Assembly: GCF_000473105.1 (NCBI RefSeq)
Contig: NZ_KI421498.1
Coordinates: 558,001 to 622,000, forward strand
DNA: 64,000 bases
From: Phaeobacter inhibens DSM 16374
GTDB taxonomy: Bacteria > Pseudomonadota > Alphaproteobacteria > Rhodobacterales > Rhodobacteraceae
Reading direction: 5' to 3'
The notes beneath the pieces are model-generated. The model was not told the DNA's origin. It did no database searches and saw nothing but the letters and a program-made list of their open reading frames with translations. Below are positions 44,223 through 53,835 of this stretch, in pieces; position 1 is the stretch's first letter, and each line of letters begins with the position of its first letter. The position numbers were made by a program, and so were the translations under genes.

Positions 44223-44902
44223 CATCTATCGCCAAACTTCCCGGTGTTGGCCCTGCGCTGGCCCGAATCCTATCGGAAAACGGCTACGCCACGATCGAGG
44301 CTGTGGCTGGAAAATCGCCAGAGGAGCTGAGCAAGATCCCCAAGATCGGCAAGCTGCGTGCGACGCGACTGTCCGCAGAGGCACAGAAGGCGCAAGCGGA
44401 GGCCAGCCCGGAGCGTGGCAAACCCGCCCGCCGCGCCAATGGTGCCGCACCGACAGCGCCGAATGGCGCAACGCCGGAGCAACCTGCCGACCGCGCCGAG
44501 GCCGATAAACTCAGTTCCGCGCTGGCCGCTGCCGAGGCCGCCCGTCGTGCGGCAGAGGCCAAGGCGGAGAAAGCGGTTCTGAAAGCGAAGAAATCCGCCA
44601 GGAAAGCCGCCGCCCTTGCCGAGGAATTTGCCGCCGCAAAGGTGAAAGCCAAGGCGAAGGCCAAGCGGGTGAAGGCGAAGGCCAAACGCGCGATTGAAAA
44701 GGAAAAGGCCAAGGCGAAGGCCATCCTTGAGGCCAAGCATAACCCGAAGAAAGAGGCGCCCAGGAAAGACAGCGGCAAGAAAGATCCATCCAGGAAAGAG
44801 CCGACCAAGAAGGTCGCCGCCAAGAGGGACGGAGTAAAGAAGCCAATAGTCAAGAAGCAGAGAGAGCCGAGCGTTCCTGCGAAGGGTAAGAAAAAGAAAT
44901 AG
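44219..44902 (+). CDS. Helix-hairpin-helix protein with lysine/alanine-rich H1-like tail
   Basis: A 227-residue protein. Residues 1-52 form a helix-hairpin-helix unit (AKLPGVGPALARILSENGY, LSKIPKIGKLRATRLSAEA), a non-specific DNA-binding module. The remaining 170 residues are very rich in Lys and Ala (AEAKAEKAVLKAKKSARKA, KVKAKAKAKRVKAKAKRA), like histone H1 or HC-type bacterial proteins. I infer a DNA-compacting or nucleoid protein. It is coupled to the desaturase gene by a 4-bp overlap, which is unusual. The tail is low-complexity, so homology cannot be drawn from it. Confidence 0.7.
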   Translation: MTSIAKLPGVGPALARILSENGYATIEAVAGKSPEELSKIPKIGKLRATRLSAEAQKAQAEASPERGKPARRANGAAPTAPNGATPEQPADRAEADKLSSALAAAEAARRAAEAKAEKAVLKAKKSARKAAALAEEFAAAKVKAKAKAKRVKAKAKRAIEKEKAKAKAILEAKHNPKKEAPRKDSGKKDPSRKEPTKKVAAKRDGVKKPIVKKQREPSVPAKGKKKK

Positions 44903-44933
44903 CGCCGCCGGGAACACTGTGCCGAGAACAAAG

Positions 44934-44963
44934 AAAACCGACGCTGTGAGGCGTCGGTTTTTT
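44934..44963. terminator. Bidirectional terminator between HhH gene and serS
   Basis: AAAACCGACGC pairs perfectly with GCGTCGGTTTT around TGTGAG, with T on the plus strand and a T-rich run on the minus strand. It serves the HhH gene and the convergent serS. Confidence 0.92.
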
Positions 44964-44992
44964 ACTTCTTATTAAGAGATTGTGCGTGGTTG

Positions 44993-46285
44993 TTAAACCA
45001 ATGCGCCTTCTGCCGTCAGGGTCAAGCGACCGCTCAGATAGGGGGCCAGAACCTCTGGCAGTTTGACGGATCCGTCTTCCTGCTGACCGTTTTCCAGCAC
45101 AGCAATCAGGCAGCGCCCGACCGCCAGACCAGAGCCGTTCAGCGTGTGCAGATATTCCGGCTTGCCACCGTCCGAAGGTTTGAACCGGGCGTTCATGCGG
45201 CGGGCCTGGAAATCACCTGTGGTGGAGACTGAGGAAATCTCGCGGTAAGTGTTCTGACCGGGCACCCAGGCCTCGATGTCAAAGGTGCGGCGCGCGCCAA
45301 AGCCCATGTCACCGGTGCAGAGCACCACGGTGCGATAGGGGATGCCCAGTTTTTCAAGGATCCCCTCGGCGCAGCGCAGCATGCGTTTTTGTTCATCGTC
45401 GGATTGGGTCGGATGCACGACAGAGACCATTTCGACCTTCTCGAACTGGTGCTGACGCAGCATGCCGGAGGTGTCCTTGCCAGCGCTGCCCGCCTCGGAG
45501 CGGAAACACAGCGTATGCGCGGTCATGCGGATCGGCAGGGCGGCCTCATCAAGCGTGTCGCCCGCTACGGAATAGGTCAGCGGCACCTCGGAGGTCGGCA
45601 CCAGCCACCAGCCATTGGTGGTCTGATAGCTGTCATCGCCAAATTTGGGCAGCTTATCGGTGCCATACATCGCCTCGTCACGCACCAGCACCGGGGAGTT
45701 CACCTCCGTAAGGCCGTTTTCATCCACATGGGTGTCGACCATGAACTGCGCCAGCGCGCGGTGGATGCGCGCCACAGCGCCCTTCAGCAGCACAAAACGC
45801 GCGCCGGAGATCTTTGCAGCGGTTTCAAAATCCATCGCAGCCGCGACGCCCTTGATTTCAAAATGCTCTTTCGGGTCAAAGGCGAAATTGGGGATCGCCC
45901 CCCATTTGCTGACCTCGACATTGTCGTCCTCATCGGCGCCCGCTGGCACGTCCTCTGCGGGCAGGTTGGGGATGCGCGCCAGCACGTCGGTCAGCTTGGC
46001 GTCCAGCTCCTTGGCCTCGGTCTGCAGGGCCGCGACTTCGGCTTTCTTGCCAGCCACCTCGGCGCGCAGACGTTCGAATTCGGCGTCATCCCCTTTGGCC
46101 TTGGCCGCACCAATGGCCTTGGCCGCCTTGTTCTGATCAGCCTGCGCGGTTTCAGCTGCCTGGATTTTGGCCCGGCGGGATTCATCCAGCGCCAGGATGT
46201 CGGAAGACATCGCCGCATCCCCACGCCGCGCCAAAGCGGCGTCAAAAGCGGCAGGGTTCTCGCGGATCGCGCGGATGTCATGCAT
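44993..46285 (-). CDS. serS: Seryl-tRNA synthetase
   Basis: A 430-residue class II synthetase that charges tRNA-Ser. An N-terminal coiled-coil arm (about 30-105, rich in Lys, Glu and Ala) binds the tRNA. Motif 2 is in [20 protein letters not shown] and FEKVEM; motif 3 lies in the C-terminal region ending in [17 protein letters not shown]. The length is standard and the ATG at 46285 is natural. The 109 bp upstream to the pentapeptide-repeat gene holds no gene. Confidence 0.97.
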   Translation of the reverse strand: MHDIRAIRENPAAFDAALARRGDAAMSSDILALDESRRAKIQAAETAQADQNKAAKAIGAAKAKGDDAEFERLRAEVAGKKAEVAALQTEAKELDAKLTDVLARIPNLPAEDVPAGADEDDNVEVSKWGAIPNFAFDPKEHFEIKGVAAAMDFETAAKISGARFVLLKGAVARIHRALAQFMVDTHVDENGLTEVNSPVLVRDEAMYGTDKLPKFGDDSYQTTNGWWLVPTSEVPLTYSVAGDTLDEAALPIRMTAHTLCFRSEAGSAGKDTSGMLRQHQFEKVEMVSVVHPTQSDDEQKRMLRCAEGILEKLGIPYRTVVLCTGDMGFGARRTFDIEAWVPGQNTYREISSVSTTGDFQARRMNARFKPSDGGKPEYLHTLNGSGLAVGRCLIAVLENGQQEDGSVKLPEVLAPYLSGRLTLTAEGALV

Positions 46286-46394
46286 GGGAGGTGCTCCTAA
46301 AGCGTTGAATCAGTGCCGCCAGCATATGCCGGATGGGGGCGGGAAGGGGAAGAGGGCGCGCACGTTTGCCGCCGGGGTGTTGTGGGATGGCACG

Positions 46395-47861
46395 TTAGGG
46401 GGCGGTGGGAGGCGTGTAGTTGTCGGGGTCCGTTTGCCATTTCTTCCATTGTCGGAATGTTTGGCCATGGCCCATTGCAAGTTTTGGCCAATGGGCGGGC
46501 CAATCCGAGCTGTCCGGTCCGTTGCCGTTCGGAAGAATAGTATCTGTTGTGCCAAATCCGCTATTAAGCTGTTCTAGGCCTATATTAGTACGAGAAAAAT
46601 CCACTTGGCTCAGCAAAGAGCCCGAAAGATCGGCTCTGTTGAGAGCGCTGGCGCCATCGATGGTTGTTGCGCTAATATCTGCGCCCTGCATATTTGCGCC
46701 TCCGAGTCGTATTCCCTGCATCTTTGCTCTGCTGAGGTTTGCACCCCGCATATTCGTCGAAGTGAGGTCTGCTTTTTGCAGCTCCGCATCGGAGAGTTCA
46801 GCACCCTGCATGTCGGCATGGCGAAGACTCGCGCCACGTAACATCGCGCATCCAAGAAATGCTTGTCGTAGATCCGCCCAGCCAAGGTCAGCCATCATCA
46901 TCTTAGCATTGCCCAGATTGGTACCTTGCATCTTCGCAAATGGGAGACTGGCATTCTGTAACTGTGTATCTCTTAGAAATGATCCTTGCAGATGGCTCCC
47001 CGACAATATGGCACCTGACAGGTCTAGACCTGTCAGGTCGAATCTTTGAAGATTGGCGTGTCGCAGATCAATAGAGATGCTTACGCAGTTCACTGCTCGG
47101 ATCCGTTTCATCCGGCCTAGAACCTGAACCGCATTTTCCATGTCTGAGCGTTTAACAGTTAGCCCAAATAGCCAGCGGTGCAATTCGTTAGGTGTCAGTT
47201 CTTCTGGAGGTATCTCAGCGGGTACTTCGCGAGAGAGTTCGCGCACATAAACGCTGAGCAGTCGCGAAACTCGGGGAGCTGTGTCCGGGCGCTCCTTCAC
47301 CAGCCCTTCCAGTCGATCAATGGCAGCGTTGCGGCGGGTTATGTCGTCTTCCCAGATATTTTGCTTCTGCTCACCGTCCCAGCGCTGGCGCATGGCGTGA
47401 AGGTCTTCGGTGGCGGCGTTGATCTTGTCGTTGAACAGGGCTTCATCAGCTGTCTTGTTGGCCTCGCGCGTCAGTCTCACCCGGATCAGGGTGAAAGGCA
47501 GCGCCACCACCGCGCCAAGGGTTGCAGTCATCGCCGCCAGTCGCAGTAGGGCGAACCGGGCAGATGCCTCTGCCAGCGGATTTTGCGGGACCACAAACCA
47601 GATCAGCTCCCACAGCATCAGCAGCAGACCGGCGAACAGCGCCAGAAACAGGCCGGACCACATCAGGGCAAGCAACAGAAACAGCCCGTCGCCGAACTGC
47701 GCCAGCCCCAGAATATCTTTGAGGCGGTCTAGCGGATTGGTGTGCTTGCCATCCGTCCGGGGCATGACGGCATAGACGACGGCCACCGCCAGTGCAAAAC
47801 CGGCAAGGGTCACAATCGCCCAGAAATACTTGGGATCAATCGGCAAAGTAAGTTCGGTCAT
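46395..47861 (-). CDS. Membrane-anchored pentapeptide-repeat protein
   Basis: A 488-residue protein. Three hydrophobic helices lie near residues 14-34, 58-90 and 100-125, followed by a helical cytosolic region (to about 250). A C-terminal block of pentapeptide repeats (about 255-425) follows the A(D/N)LXX pattern, as in LRHANLQRFDLTGLDLSGA and LRGASLRHADMQGAELSDA. Such repeats form a right-handed beta-helix and usually mediate protein contact. The repeat-coding part (about 46560-47110) is visibly AT-richer than the genes around it, which may mean acquisition or just repeat codon bias. Function unknown. Confidence 0.85.
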   Translation of the reverse strand: MTELTLPIDPKYFWAIVTLAGFALAVAVVYAVMPRTDGKHTNPLDRLKDILGLAQFGDGLFLLLALMWSGLFLALFAGLLLMLWELIWFVVPQNPLAEASARFALLRLAAMTATLGAVVALPFTLIRVRLTREANKTADEALFNDKINAATEDLHAMRQRWDGEQKQNIWEDDITRRNAAIDRLEGLVKERPDTAPRVSRLLSVYVRELSREVPAEIPPEELTPNELHRWLFGLTVKRSDMENAVQVLGRMKRIRAVNCVSISIDLRHANLQRFDLTGLDLSGAILSGSHLQGSFLRDTQLQNASLPFAKMQGTNLGNAKMMMADLGWADLRQAFLGCAMLRGASLRHADMQGAELSDAELQKADLTSTNMRGANLSRAKMQGIRLGGANMQGADISATTIDGASALNRADLSGSLLSQVDFSRTNIGLEQLNSGFGTTDTILPNGNGPDSSDWPAHWPKLAMGHGQTFRQWKKWQTDPDNYTPPTAP

Positions 47862-48040
47862 ACGGGCAATCTGAATCTGAAATAGGGTGCAAAAACCCTC
47901 TCATCGCGCTCGCCGTGGGTCAACTGCGTTTGCGGTATCAGATAAGGCCCCCTTAGCCTTGCAAAGCCCGGGGCCAGCGCATAGGTTCCCCTGCAAAATT
48001 AAGGGCGTCACAAGCGCCTGTCACATAGAAGGAATATCCC

Positions 48041-48325
48041 ATGGATGGTGGCGCACTCGCCCAGTTTCTCCCGCTCATTCTGATCTTTGCAATCATGTAC
48101 TTCCTGCTGATCCGTCCGCAGCAGAAAAAGCTGAAGACCCATCAGTCGATGGTCGAAGCGCTGCGCCGTGGCGATCAGGTGGTGACCCAGGGTGGGATCA
48201 TCGGCAAGGTGGCCAAGGTCAAGGAAGACGGTGAAATCGAAGTGGAAATCGCCGAGGGTGTCAAAATCCGCGTGATCAAATCCACCATCGCACAGGTTCT
48301 GAACAAGACCGAGCCGGCAGCGTAA
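48041..48325 (+). CDS. yajC: Preprotein translocase subunit YajC
   Basis: A 94-residue single-pass inner-membrane protein (FLPLILIFAIMYFLLIRPQQ at 8-27) with a cytosolic domain containing RRGDQVVTQGGIIGKV. It associates with SecDF and is the first gene of yajC-secD-secF. The ATG at 48041 follows AAGGAA. Confidence 0.95.
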   Translation: MDGGALAQFLPLILIFAIMYFLLIRPQQKKLKTHQSMVEALRRGDQVVTQGGIIGKVAKVKEDGEIEVEIAEGVKIRVIKSTIAQVLNKTEPAA

Positions 48326-48359
48326 GTATCCCCGCTTAACCAACTGAAAAGGCAGGGCA

Positions 48360-50021
48360 ATGCTGCAAATTGATCTCTGGAAGCGGGTTCTCATCTGGCT
48401 GGTCTGTGTGACCGGCCTTTTGCTTGCCCTGCCAAATGCGTTTTACACGCGCGTCGAGCAGGCCAATGACGCCGCCGCAGAAATAATCGCCAAGGGCGAA
48501 AGCCCCGCGCGGCTGGACGTGGCGGGCCAATGGCCGTCGTTCATGCCGTCGTCGCTGGTCAACCTTGGTCTGGACCTGCGCGGTGGTGCGCATCTTCTGG
48601 CCGAGGTGAAGGTGGCCGACGTCTACGGCGCGCGGATGGATGCGCTCTGGCCCGAAGTGCGTGACGCGCTGCGCCCTGAGCGCGGTGAGGTTGGCACCTT
48701 TCGCCGCCAGCAGGCACCGGAAGGGCAGATTCGTCTGAAGATCTCCAAGCCCGAGGGCATGGCCCGCGCGCTGGAGGTTGTGCGTGGTCTGGCCAATCCG
48801 ATCACCAGCCTGACCGGCGCCGGGGCCACGGATATCACCGTGTCCGGGACCGGTGACATTCTGACGGTAGAGCTGAGCGAGCAGGAGAAGCTGGCCTCTG
48901 ATGACCGCACCGTGCGTCAGGCACTGGAAATCATCCGCCGCCGGATTGACGAGGTGGGCACCCGCGAGCCGACCATTCAGCGCCAGGGCAGCGACCGGAT
49001 CCTGATCCAGGTGCCGGGCATCGGGTCAGCGTCTGAGCTGAAAGAGATTATCGGCACCACCGCACAGCTGACCTTTAACCCCGTCGTAGGGCGCGGCACG
49101 GACGCCGATGCCAATGCGGGTGTCGGCAACAAAGTCGTGCCGTCGCTGGACGAAGACGGCGTGTTCTACACCGTTGAGGCCGCACCCGTTGTGACCGGTG
49201 AGGAACTGGTGGACGCGCAGCCGTCGTTTGATCAGAACGGCCGCCCGGCGGTCAGCTTCCGCTTCAATACCACTGGCGCGCGCAAGTTCGGGGATTATAC
49301 GGCCGAAAACATCGGTTCGCCCTTTGCCATCGTGCTGGATGAGGAGGTGGTCTCCGCCCCAGTGATTCAGTCGCATATCCCGGGTGGCTCTGGCATTATC
49401 ACCGGCAACTTCACCATCGAGGAAAGCACCAATATGGCGATCCTGCTGCGTGCAGGTGCGCTGCCTGCGGGGCTGGAGTTCCTGGAAGAGCGGACCATCG
49501 GCCCGGAACTGGGTCAGGACAGCATCGACGCGGGCAAGGTTGCGACCATCGTCGCCTTTGTCGGGGTGCTGGTGTTCATGGCGCTGAGTTACGGTCTGTT
49601 CGGGGTCTTTGCCAATATCGCGCTGATCCTCAATATTGCGCTTATCTTTGGCGCGCTGAGCCTGATTGGTGCCACGCTGACCCTGCCGGGGATTGCGGGT
49701 ATTGTTCTGACGGTTGGTATGGCGGTGGATGCCAATGTGCTGATCTTTGAACGGATCCGCGAGGAGCTGAAGGCCGGTCGTGGTCCTGCACGGGCCATTG
49801 ACGAGGGCTACTCCAAAGCGCTGAGTGCCATTCTTGATGCCAATATCACCACCTTCATCACGGCGGTGATCCTGTTCGCCATGGGGTCCGGCCCGGTGCG
49901 TGGCTTTGCGATCACGTTGGGGCTGGGGATCATGACCTCGGTGTTCACCGCGATCTTTGTGACACGGGTAATCATCGTGATGTGGTTTGAACGGCGTCGT
50001 CCGAAAACGATCGAGGTATAA
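48360..50021 (+). CDS. secD: Protein translocase subunit SecD
   Basis: A 553-residue SecD with six transmembrane helices. A large periplasmic domain begins with LGLDLRGGAHLLAEV; the C-terminal membrane part includes GMAVDANVLIFERIREE, whose aspartate takes part in proton coupling. It uses the proton gradient to aid export. It follows yajC after 34 bp and is next to secF. Confidence 0.97.
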   Translation: MLQIDLWKRVLIWLVCVTGLLLALPNAFYTRVEQANDAAAEIIAKGESPARLDVAGQWPSFMPSSLVNLGLDLRGGAHLLAEVKVADVYGARMDALWPEVRDALRPERGEVGTFRRQQAPEGQIRLKISKPEGMARALEVVRGLANPITSLTGAGATDITVSGTGDILTVELSEQEKLASDDRTVRQALEIIRRRIDEVGTREPTIQRQGSDRILIQVPGIGSASELKEIIGTTAQLTFNPVVGRGTDADANAGVGNKVVPSLDEDGVFYTVEAAPVVTGEELVDAQPSFDQNGRPAVSFRFNTTGARKFGDYTAENIGSPFAIVLDEEVVSAPVIQSHIPGGSGIITGNFTIEESTNMAILLRAGALPAGLEFLEERTIGPELGQDSIDAGKVATIVAFVGVLVFMALSYGLFGVFANIALILNIALIFGALSLIGATLTLPGIAGIVLTVGMAVDANVLIFERIREELKAGRGPARAIDEGYSKALSAILDANITTFITAVILFAMGSGPVRGFAITLGLGIMTSVFTAIFVTRVIIVMWFERRRPKTIEV

Positions 50022-50022
50022 T

Positions 50023-50991
50023 ATGCGGCTGAAACTTATTCCCGAAAATACCTCGTTTGATTTCTTCAAGCGCTGGAAACTGTGGCTGGGCATCTCTGCC
50101 CTGATGATTGTTGTCGGTTTTGCCTCCTTTGCCTTGCAGGGGCTGAATTTCGGCATCGATTTCCGGGGCGGTACCACCATCCGCACCGAAAGCACCACGG
50201 AGATTGACGTGGGCACCTATCGTGCTGCGCTGGAGCCGCTGGAGCTGGGCGACATCACCATCAGCGAGGTGTTTGATCCGACATTCGCCGAGGATCAGCA
50301 TGTCGCCATGGTGCGTATTCAGGCGCAGGCCGATGGCGAGTCGATCTCTGGCGAGGTGATCGCTGATGTGAATGCCGCATTGGATGCGGTGGCACCTGGC
50401 ATTAAGTTTGTGTCGGTGGAATCCGTAGGTCCCAAGGTTTCGGGTGAGCTGGTACAGACGGCGGTGCTGGCAGTGGCGCTCGCGATTGGCGCGGTTCTGA
50501 TTTACATCTGGCTGCGCTTCGAATGGCAGTTTGCACTGGGGGCCGTCGCGGCGCTTGTTCATGACGTCGTTCTGACCATCGGCGTGTTCTCGGAACTGCA
50601 GATCAAGTTCGATCTGGCCATCATCGCGGCGCTGCTGACCATCGTCGGCTATTCGCTGAATGATACCGTGGTGGTTTTTGACCGGGTGCGCGAGAACCTG
50701 CGCCGCTACAAGAAGAAGCCGCTGGCCGAGGTTCTGAACATCTCGATCAACGAAACCCTCAGCCGGACGGTGATGACCTCGGTGACGACGCTGCTGGCGC
50801 TGATCTCGCTCTATGTTCTGGGCGGGGATGTGATCCGGGGCTTTGTCTTTGCGATGATCTGGGGCGTTATTATCGGCACCTATTCGTCGATCTTCGTGGC
50901 CTCCACCATCTTGCTGTGGCTGGGCGTGAAACGCGACTGGACCAAACCGTCGAACACCGCAGGCAATCAGTTCGCCAATATCGACGCCTGA
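50023..50991 (+). CDS. secF: Protein translocase subunit SecF
   Basis: A 322-residue SecF with six helices. It has the FRGGTTIR motif after TM1 and SLNDTVVVFDRVREN in the second membrane block. The start ATG at 50023 is 2 bp after the secD stop and is preferred over the upstream frame. SecD and SecF form the export complex with YajC. Confidence 0.97.
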   Translation: MRLKLIPENTSFDFFKRWKLWLGISALMIVVGFASFALQGLNFGIDFRGGTTIRTESTTEIDVGTYRAALEPLELGDITISEVFDPTFAEDQHVAMVRIQAQADGESISGEVIADVNAALDAVAPGIKFVSVESVGPKVSGELVQTAVLAVALAIGAVLIYIWLRFEWQFALGAVAALVHDVVLTIGVFSELQIKFDLAIIAALLTIVGYSLNDTVVVFDRVRENLRRYKKKPLAEVLNISINETLSRTVMTSVTTLLALISLYVLGGDVIRGFVFAMIWGVIIGTYSSIFVASTILLWLGVKRDWTKPSNTAGNQFANIDA

Positions 50992-51015
50992 GCCTTCGGG
51001 CAGATTTCAAATGTC

Positions 51016-51050
51016 AGAGGCCGCATCCCACACGGGTGCGGCCTCTTTTT
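51016..51050 (+). terminator. Rho-independent terminator after secF
   Basis: AGAGGCCGCA pairs with TGCGGCCTCT, followed by a T tract. It may not fully separate secF from the downstream Mth938 gene. Confidence 0.9.
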
Positions 51051-51159
51051 ATTGGCATCAGCCGGGCTGGTGTTTTGTCAGGGGGGCGAACATGTTATGC
51101 AGCCGGGCAGGGCGCAGCACCACGCGCCCGCCGCCGACCACGAACAGAGGATGCACGCC

Positions 51160-51513
51160 ATGCGTTTGAACGAAGTTGCCTATACGGACGCCCTGCCAAT
51201 TGACGGCTACGGGCCGGGTTTCTTTCGCGTGGGCGGTGAGGTGCATCAGGGTCATATCCTAACCGGGGCAACCGGGACCACCGGGTGGGGCGGCTATGAG
51301 GATGCGGACCCGCTATTGGCGCTTGTCGGTGAGGTTGATGTGCTGTTCATCGGCACCGGGGCCGAGGTTGCGCATATCCCCGCAAGCCTGCGTCAGCAGC
51401 TGGAAGGGGCCGGGATCGGGGTTGAGGCGATGAACTCTCCCGCCGCCTGCCGCACCTATAACGTCCTCCTGTCCGAGGGGCGCCGGATTGCCCTTGCGGC
51501 CCTTGCGGTCTGA
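51160..51513 (+). CDS. Mth938-like domain protein
   Basis: A 117-residue protein of the Mth938/NDUFAF3 family (DUF498). It shows ALPIDGYGPGFFRVGG, LLALVGEVDVLFIGTGA and LEGAGIGVEAMNSPAACRTYNVLLSEGR. Eukaryotic relatives assist complex I assembly; the bacterial role is uncertain. The ATG at 51160 has AGAGG 9 bp upstream; ATG 51151 is an alternative. It lies between secF and ccmA, as in other Rhodobacteraceae. Confidence 0.9.
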   Translation: MRLNEVAYTDALPIDGYGPGFFRVGGEVHQGHILTGATGTTGWGGYEDADPLLALVGEVDVLFIGTGAEVAHIPASLRQQLEGAGIGVEAMNSPAACRTYNVLLSEGRRIALAALAV

Positions 51514-51608
51514 CACACTGCAGTTGCGAGCCGGGGCTTGATCTTGCGCAAGGACAGGTCGCCCCGGATCGGGTTTTTCGACAGGAACCAAAGAGGTAGG
51601 CGGATTTC

Positions 51609-52235
51609 ATGACAGTGACCATCGCAGGGCTGAGCATCGCGCGTGGCGGCGTTCCGGTGCTGGAAGGCGTGAGCTTTGCGCTGACGTCGGGTCGGGCGCT
51701 GATCCTGCGGGGGCCGAACGGCTGTGGCAAGACCACGCTGTTGCGCACCATCGCCGGGCTGCAACCGCCACTGGCAGGGGATATTACGTTTGACGGGACC
51801 GGGGATGAAGACGACATCGCCTATGCAGGCCACGCCGATGGGATCAAGCTGACGCTGACGGTGGCGGAGAACCTGCAGTTCTGGGCGGCAATCTTTGCCA
51901 CAGGCGCGATTGATGCCGCGCTGGATGCCTTTGATTTACGCGGTCTACGCGATCGTCCTGCGGGAGCCTTATCAGCGGGTCAGAAACGCCGTTTGGGCCT
52001 TGCACGACTGATGGTCACCGGGCGGCGCTACTGGATATTGGATGAGCCGACCGTCAGTCTGGATCGCGCATCAGTGCAGCAGTTCGCGGGCGTGGTGCAG
52101 GGGCATCTGGACAGCGGCGGTGGGGCGTTGATTGCCACCCATATCGACCTTGGCCTGGATGGCGATACGCTGGATGTCAGCCGGTTTCGCGCCAAGCTGT
52201 CGGATCTGGATAATTTCGACGGAGCCTTCCTATGA
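51609..52235 (+). CDS. ccmA: Haem exporter ATP-binding protein CcmA
   Basis: A 208-residue ATPase of the CcmABCD system that releases holo-CcmE. It has Walker [10 protein letters not shown], signature [14 protein letters not shown] and Walker [13 protein letters not shown]. It starts the ccm run and overlaps ccmB by 4 bp (ATGA). Confidence 0.95.
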   Translation: MTVTIAGLSIARGGVPVLEGVSFALTSGRALILRGPNGCGKTTLLRTIAGLQPPLAGDITFDGTGDEDDIAYAGHADGIKLTLTVAENLQFWAAIFATGAIDAALDAFDLRGLRDRPAGALSAGQKRRLGLARLMVTGRRYWILDEPTVSLDRASVQQFAGVVQGHLDSGGGALIATHIDLGLDGDTLDVSRFRAKLSDLDNFDGAFL

Positions 52236-52888
52236 GGGCGCTGTTGCTGCGGGATCTGCGGCTGGCCCTGCGCGCGGGCGGTGGCTTTGGTCTGGGGCTG
52301 GCGTTTTTCCTGATCGTGACGGTACTGGTTCCGTTTTCCGTCGGACCGCAATCGGAGCTGCTGGGCCGGATTGCTCCTGGTGTGCTGTGGCTGGGCGCGC
52401 TCTTGGCTTGTCTGTTGTCCTTGGACCGGCTGCTGGCGCTGGACTGGGAGGACGGAACGCTGGATCTGATGGCCACCGCCCCGCTGCCGCTGGAAGCGGT
52501 CGTGACGATCAAGGCGCTGGCCCATTGGATCACCACCAGCCTGCCGCTGGTGCTGGCGGCGCCTGTGCTGGGGGTGCTGCTCAACCTGCCGACGGCGGGC
52601 TTTCTGTGGCTGGTGGTCTCGCTTCTGCTGGGCACGCCTGCGCTGTCGGTGATCGGCACCTTTGGCGCCGCACTCACAGTGGGGCTGAAGCGGGGCGGGC
52701 TGTTGATGTCGCTCTTGGTGCTGCCGCTTTACGTGCCGACGTTGATATTCGGCGCAGAGGCCGCGCGGCGCGGCGCGGCGGGTATGGCGGTGGAGACGCC
52801 GTTGTTGATGCTGGCCGGTATTTCGGCCGCCACGCTGGCGCTGCTGCCCTTTGCCAGCGCCGCCGTCCTGCGCGTCAATTTGCGCTAG
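52232..52888 (+). CDS. ccmB: Haem exporter membrane protein CcmB
   Basis: A 218-residue integral membrane protein with six helices. The N-terminus reads [20 protein letters not shown], and [18 protein letters not shown] and [12 protein letters not shown] are family motifs. It partners CcmA. It overlaps the ccmA stop. Confidence 0.94.
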   Translation: MRALLLRDLRLALRAGGGFGLGLAFFLIVTVLVPFSVGPQSELLGRIAPGVLWLGALLACLLSLDRLLALDWEDGTLDLMATAPLPLEAVVTIKALAHWITTSLPLVLAAPVLGVLLNLPTAGFLWLVVSLLLGTPALSVIGTFGAALTVGLKRGGLLMSLLVLPLYVPTLIFGAEAARRGAAGMAVETPLLMLAGISAATLALLPFASAAVLRVNLR

Positions 52889-52933
52889 GATGAATGAATT
52901 GAGATCCCTTCAAGCAAGAGCTAAATAGCCACT

Positions 52934-53665
52934 ATGTCGATCTGGGAATACGCCAATCCAAAGAAGTTCCTGACCACGTCGGAACGGGTGATGCCCGCAC
53001 TGTGGGTCTCAGCCGCTGTGCTGTGCACGGTTGGGCTGATCTGGGGGTTCTTCTTCACGCCGGATGATTACCGGCAGGGATCCACCGTCAAGATCATCTT
53101 CCTGCATGTGCCCGCAGCACTGATTGCGATCAATGCCTGGTTCATGATGCTGGTCGCCTCGCTGATCTGGGTGGTACGTCGCCATCACGTGAGCGCGCTG
53201 GCGGCGAAGGCTGCGGCCCCCATCGGGGTGGTGATGACGCTGATTGCACTGATCACCGGGGCGCTTTGGGGTCAGCCGATGTGGGGAACATGGTGGGAAT
53301 GGGATCCACGACTGACCTCCTTTCTGGTGCTGTTCCTGTTCTACCTTGGCTATATTGCCCTCTGGGAGGCGATCGAGGACCCGGATACTGCCGCTGATCT
53401 GACCTCCATCCTATGTCTGGTAGGCTCGGTCTTTGCGGTGCTCAGCCGCTATGCGGTCAATTTCTGGAATCAGGGGCTGCATCAGGGGGCCTCGCTGTCG
53501 CTGGACAAGGAAGAGAACGTGGCGGATGCGTTTTCCAACCCGCTGTATGTTTGTATGATCGGGTTTGGCCTCTTGTTTCTGGCTTTGGTGCTCTATCGTA
53601 CCGGCACAGAGATCCGGGCCCGGCGGATGCGCGCCCTGATGCTGCGGGAAAGGATGCAAGCATGA
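52934..53665 (+). CDS. ccmC: Haem exporter protein CcmC
   Basis: A 243-residue six-helix protein. The haem-handling tryptophan-rich motif GTWWEWDPRLTS is clear, flanked by two periplasmic histidines (FLHVP, NQGLHQG). CcmC loads haem onto CcmE. The stop overlaps ccmD in ATGA. Confidence 0.96.
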   Translation: MSIWEYANPKKFLTTSERVMPALWVSAAVLCTVGLIWGFFFTPDDYRQGSTVKIIFLHVPAALIAINAWFMMLVASLIWVVRRHHVSALAAKAAAPIGVVMTLIALITGALWGQPMWGTWWEWDPRLTSFLVLFLFYLGYIALWEAIEDPDTAADLTSILCLVGSVFAVLSRYAVNFWNQGLHQGASLSLDKEENVADAFSNPLYVCMIGFGLLFLALVLYRTGTEIRARRMRALMLRERMQA

Positions 53666-53835
53666 TGCCAGATCTTGGAAAATATGCGGTTGAGGTGCTG
53701 TCGTCTTATGCCGCTTCCCTGTTGCTATTGTTGGCGCTGCTGCTGATGACATTTGCCCGTGGTCGCCGCGTACGGCGGCAGATGCAGGAGATGGAACAGC
53801 AGATGCAAGGCCCGGGAGGAACGCCCCGTGGCTAA
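53662..53835 (+). CDS. ccmD: Haem exporter protein CcmD
   Basis: A 57-residue protein: one helix (VEVLSSYAASLLLLLALLLM) and a basic cytoplasmic tail (RGRRVRRQMQEMEQQ). This is the CcmD layout. It starts at 53662 or 53665 and overlaps ccmG by 8 bp. Confidence 0.92.
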   Translation: MMPDLGKYAVEVLSSYAASLLLLLALLLMTFARGRRVRRQMQEMEQQMQGPGGTPRG

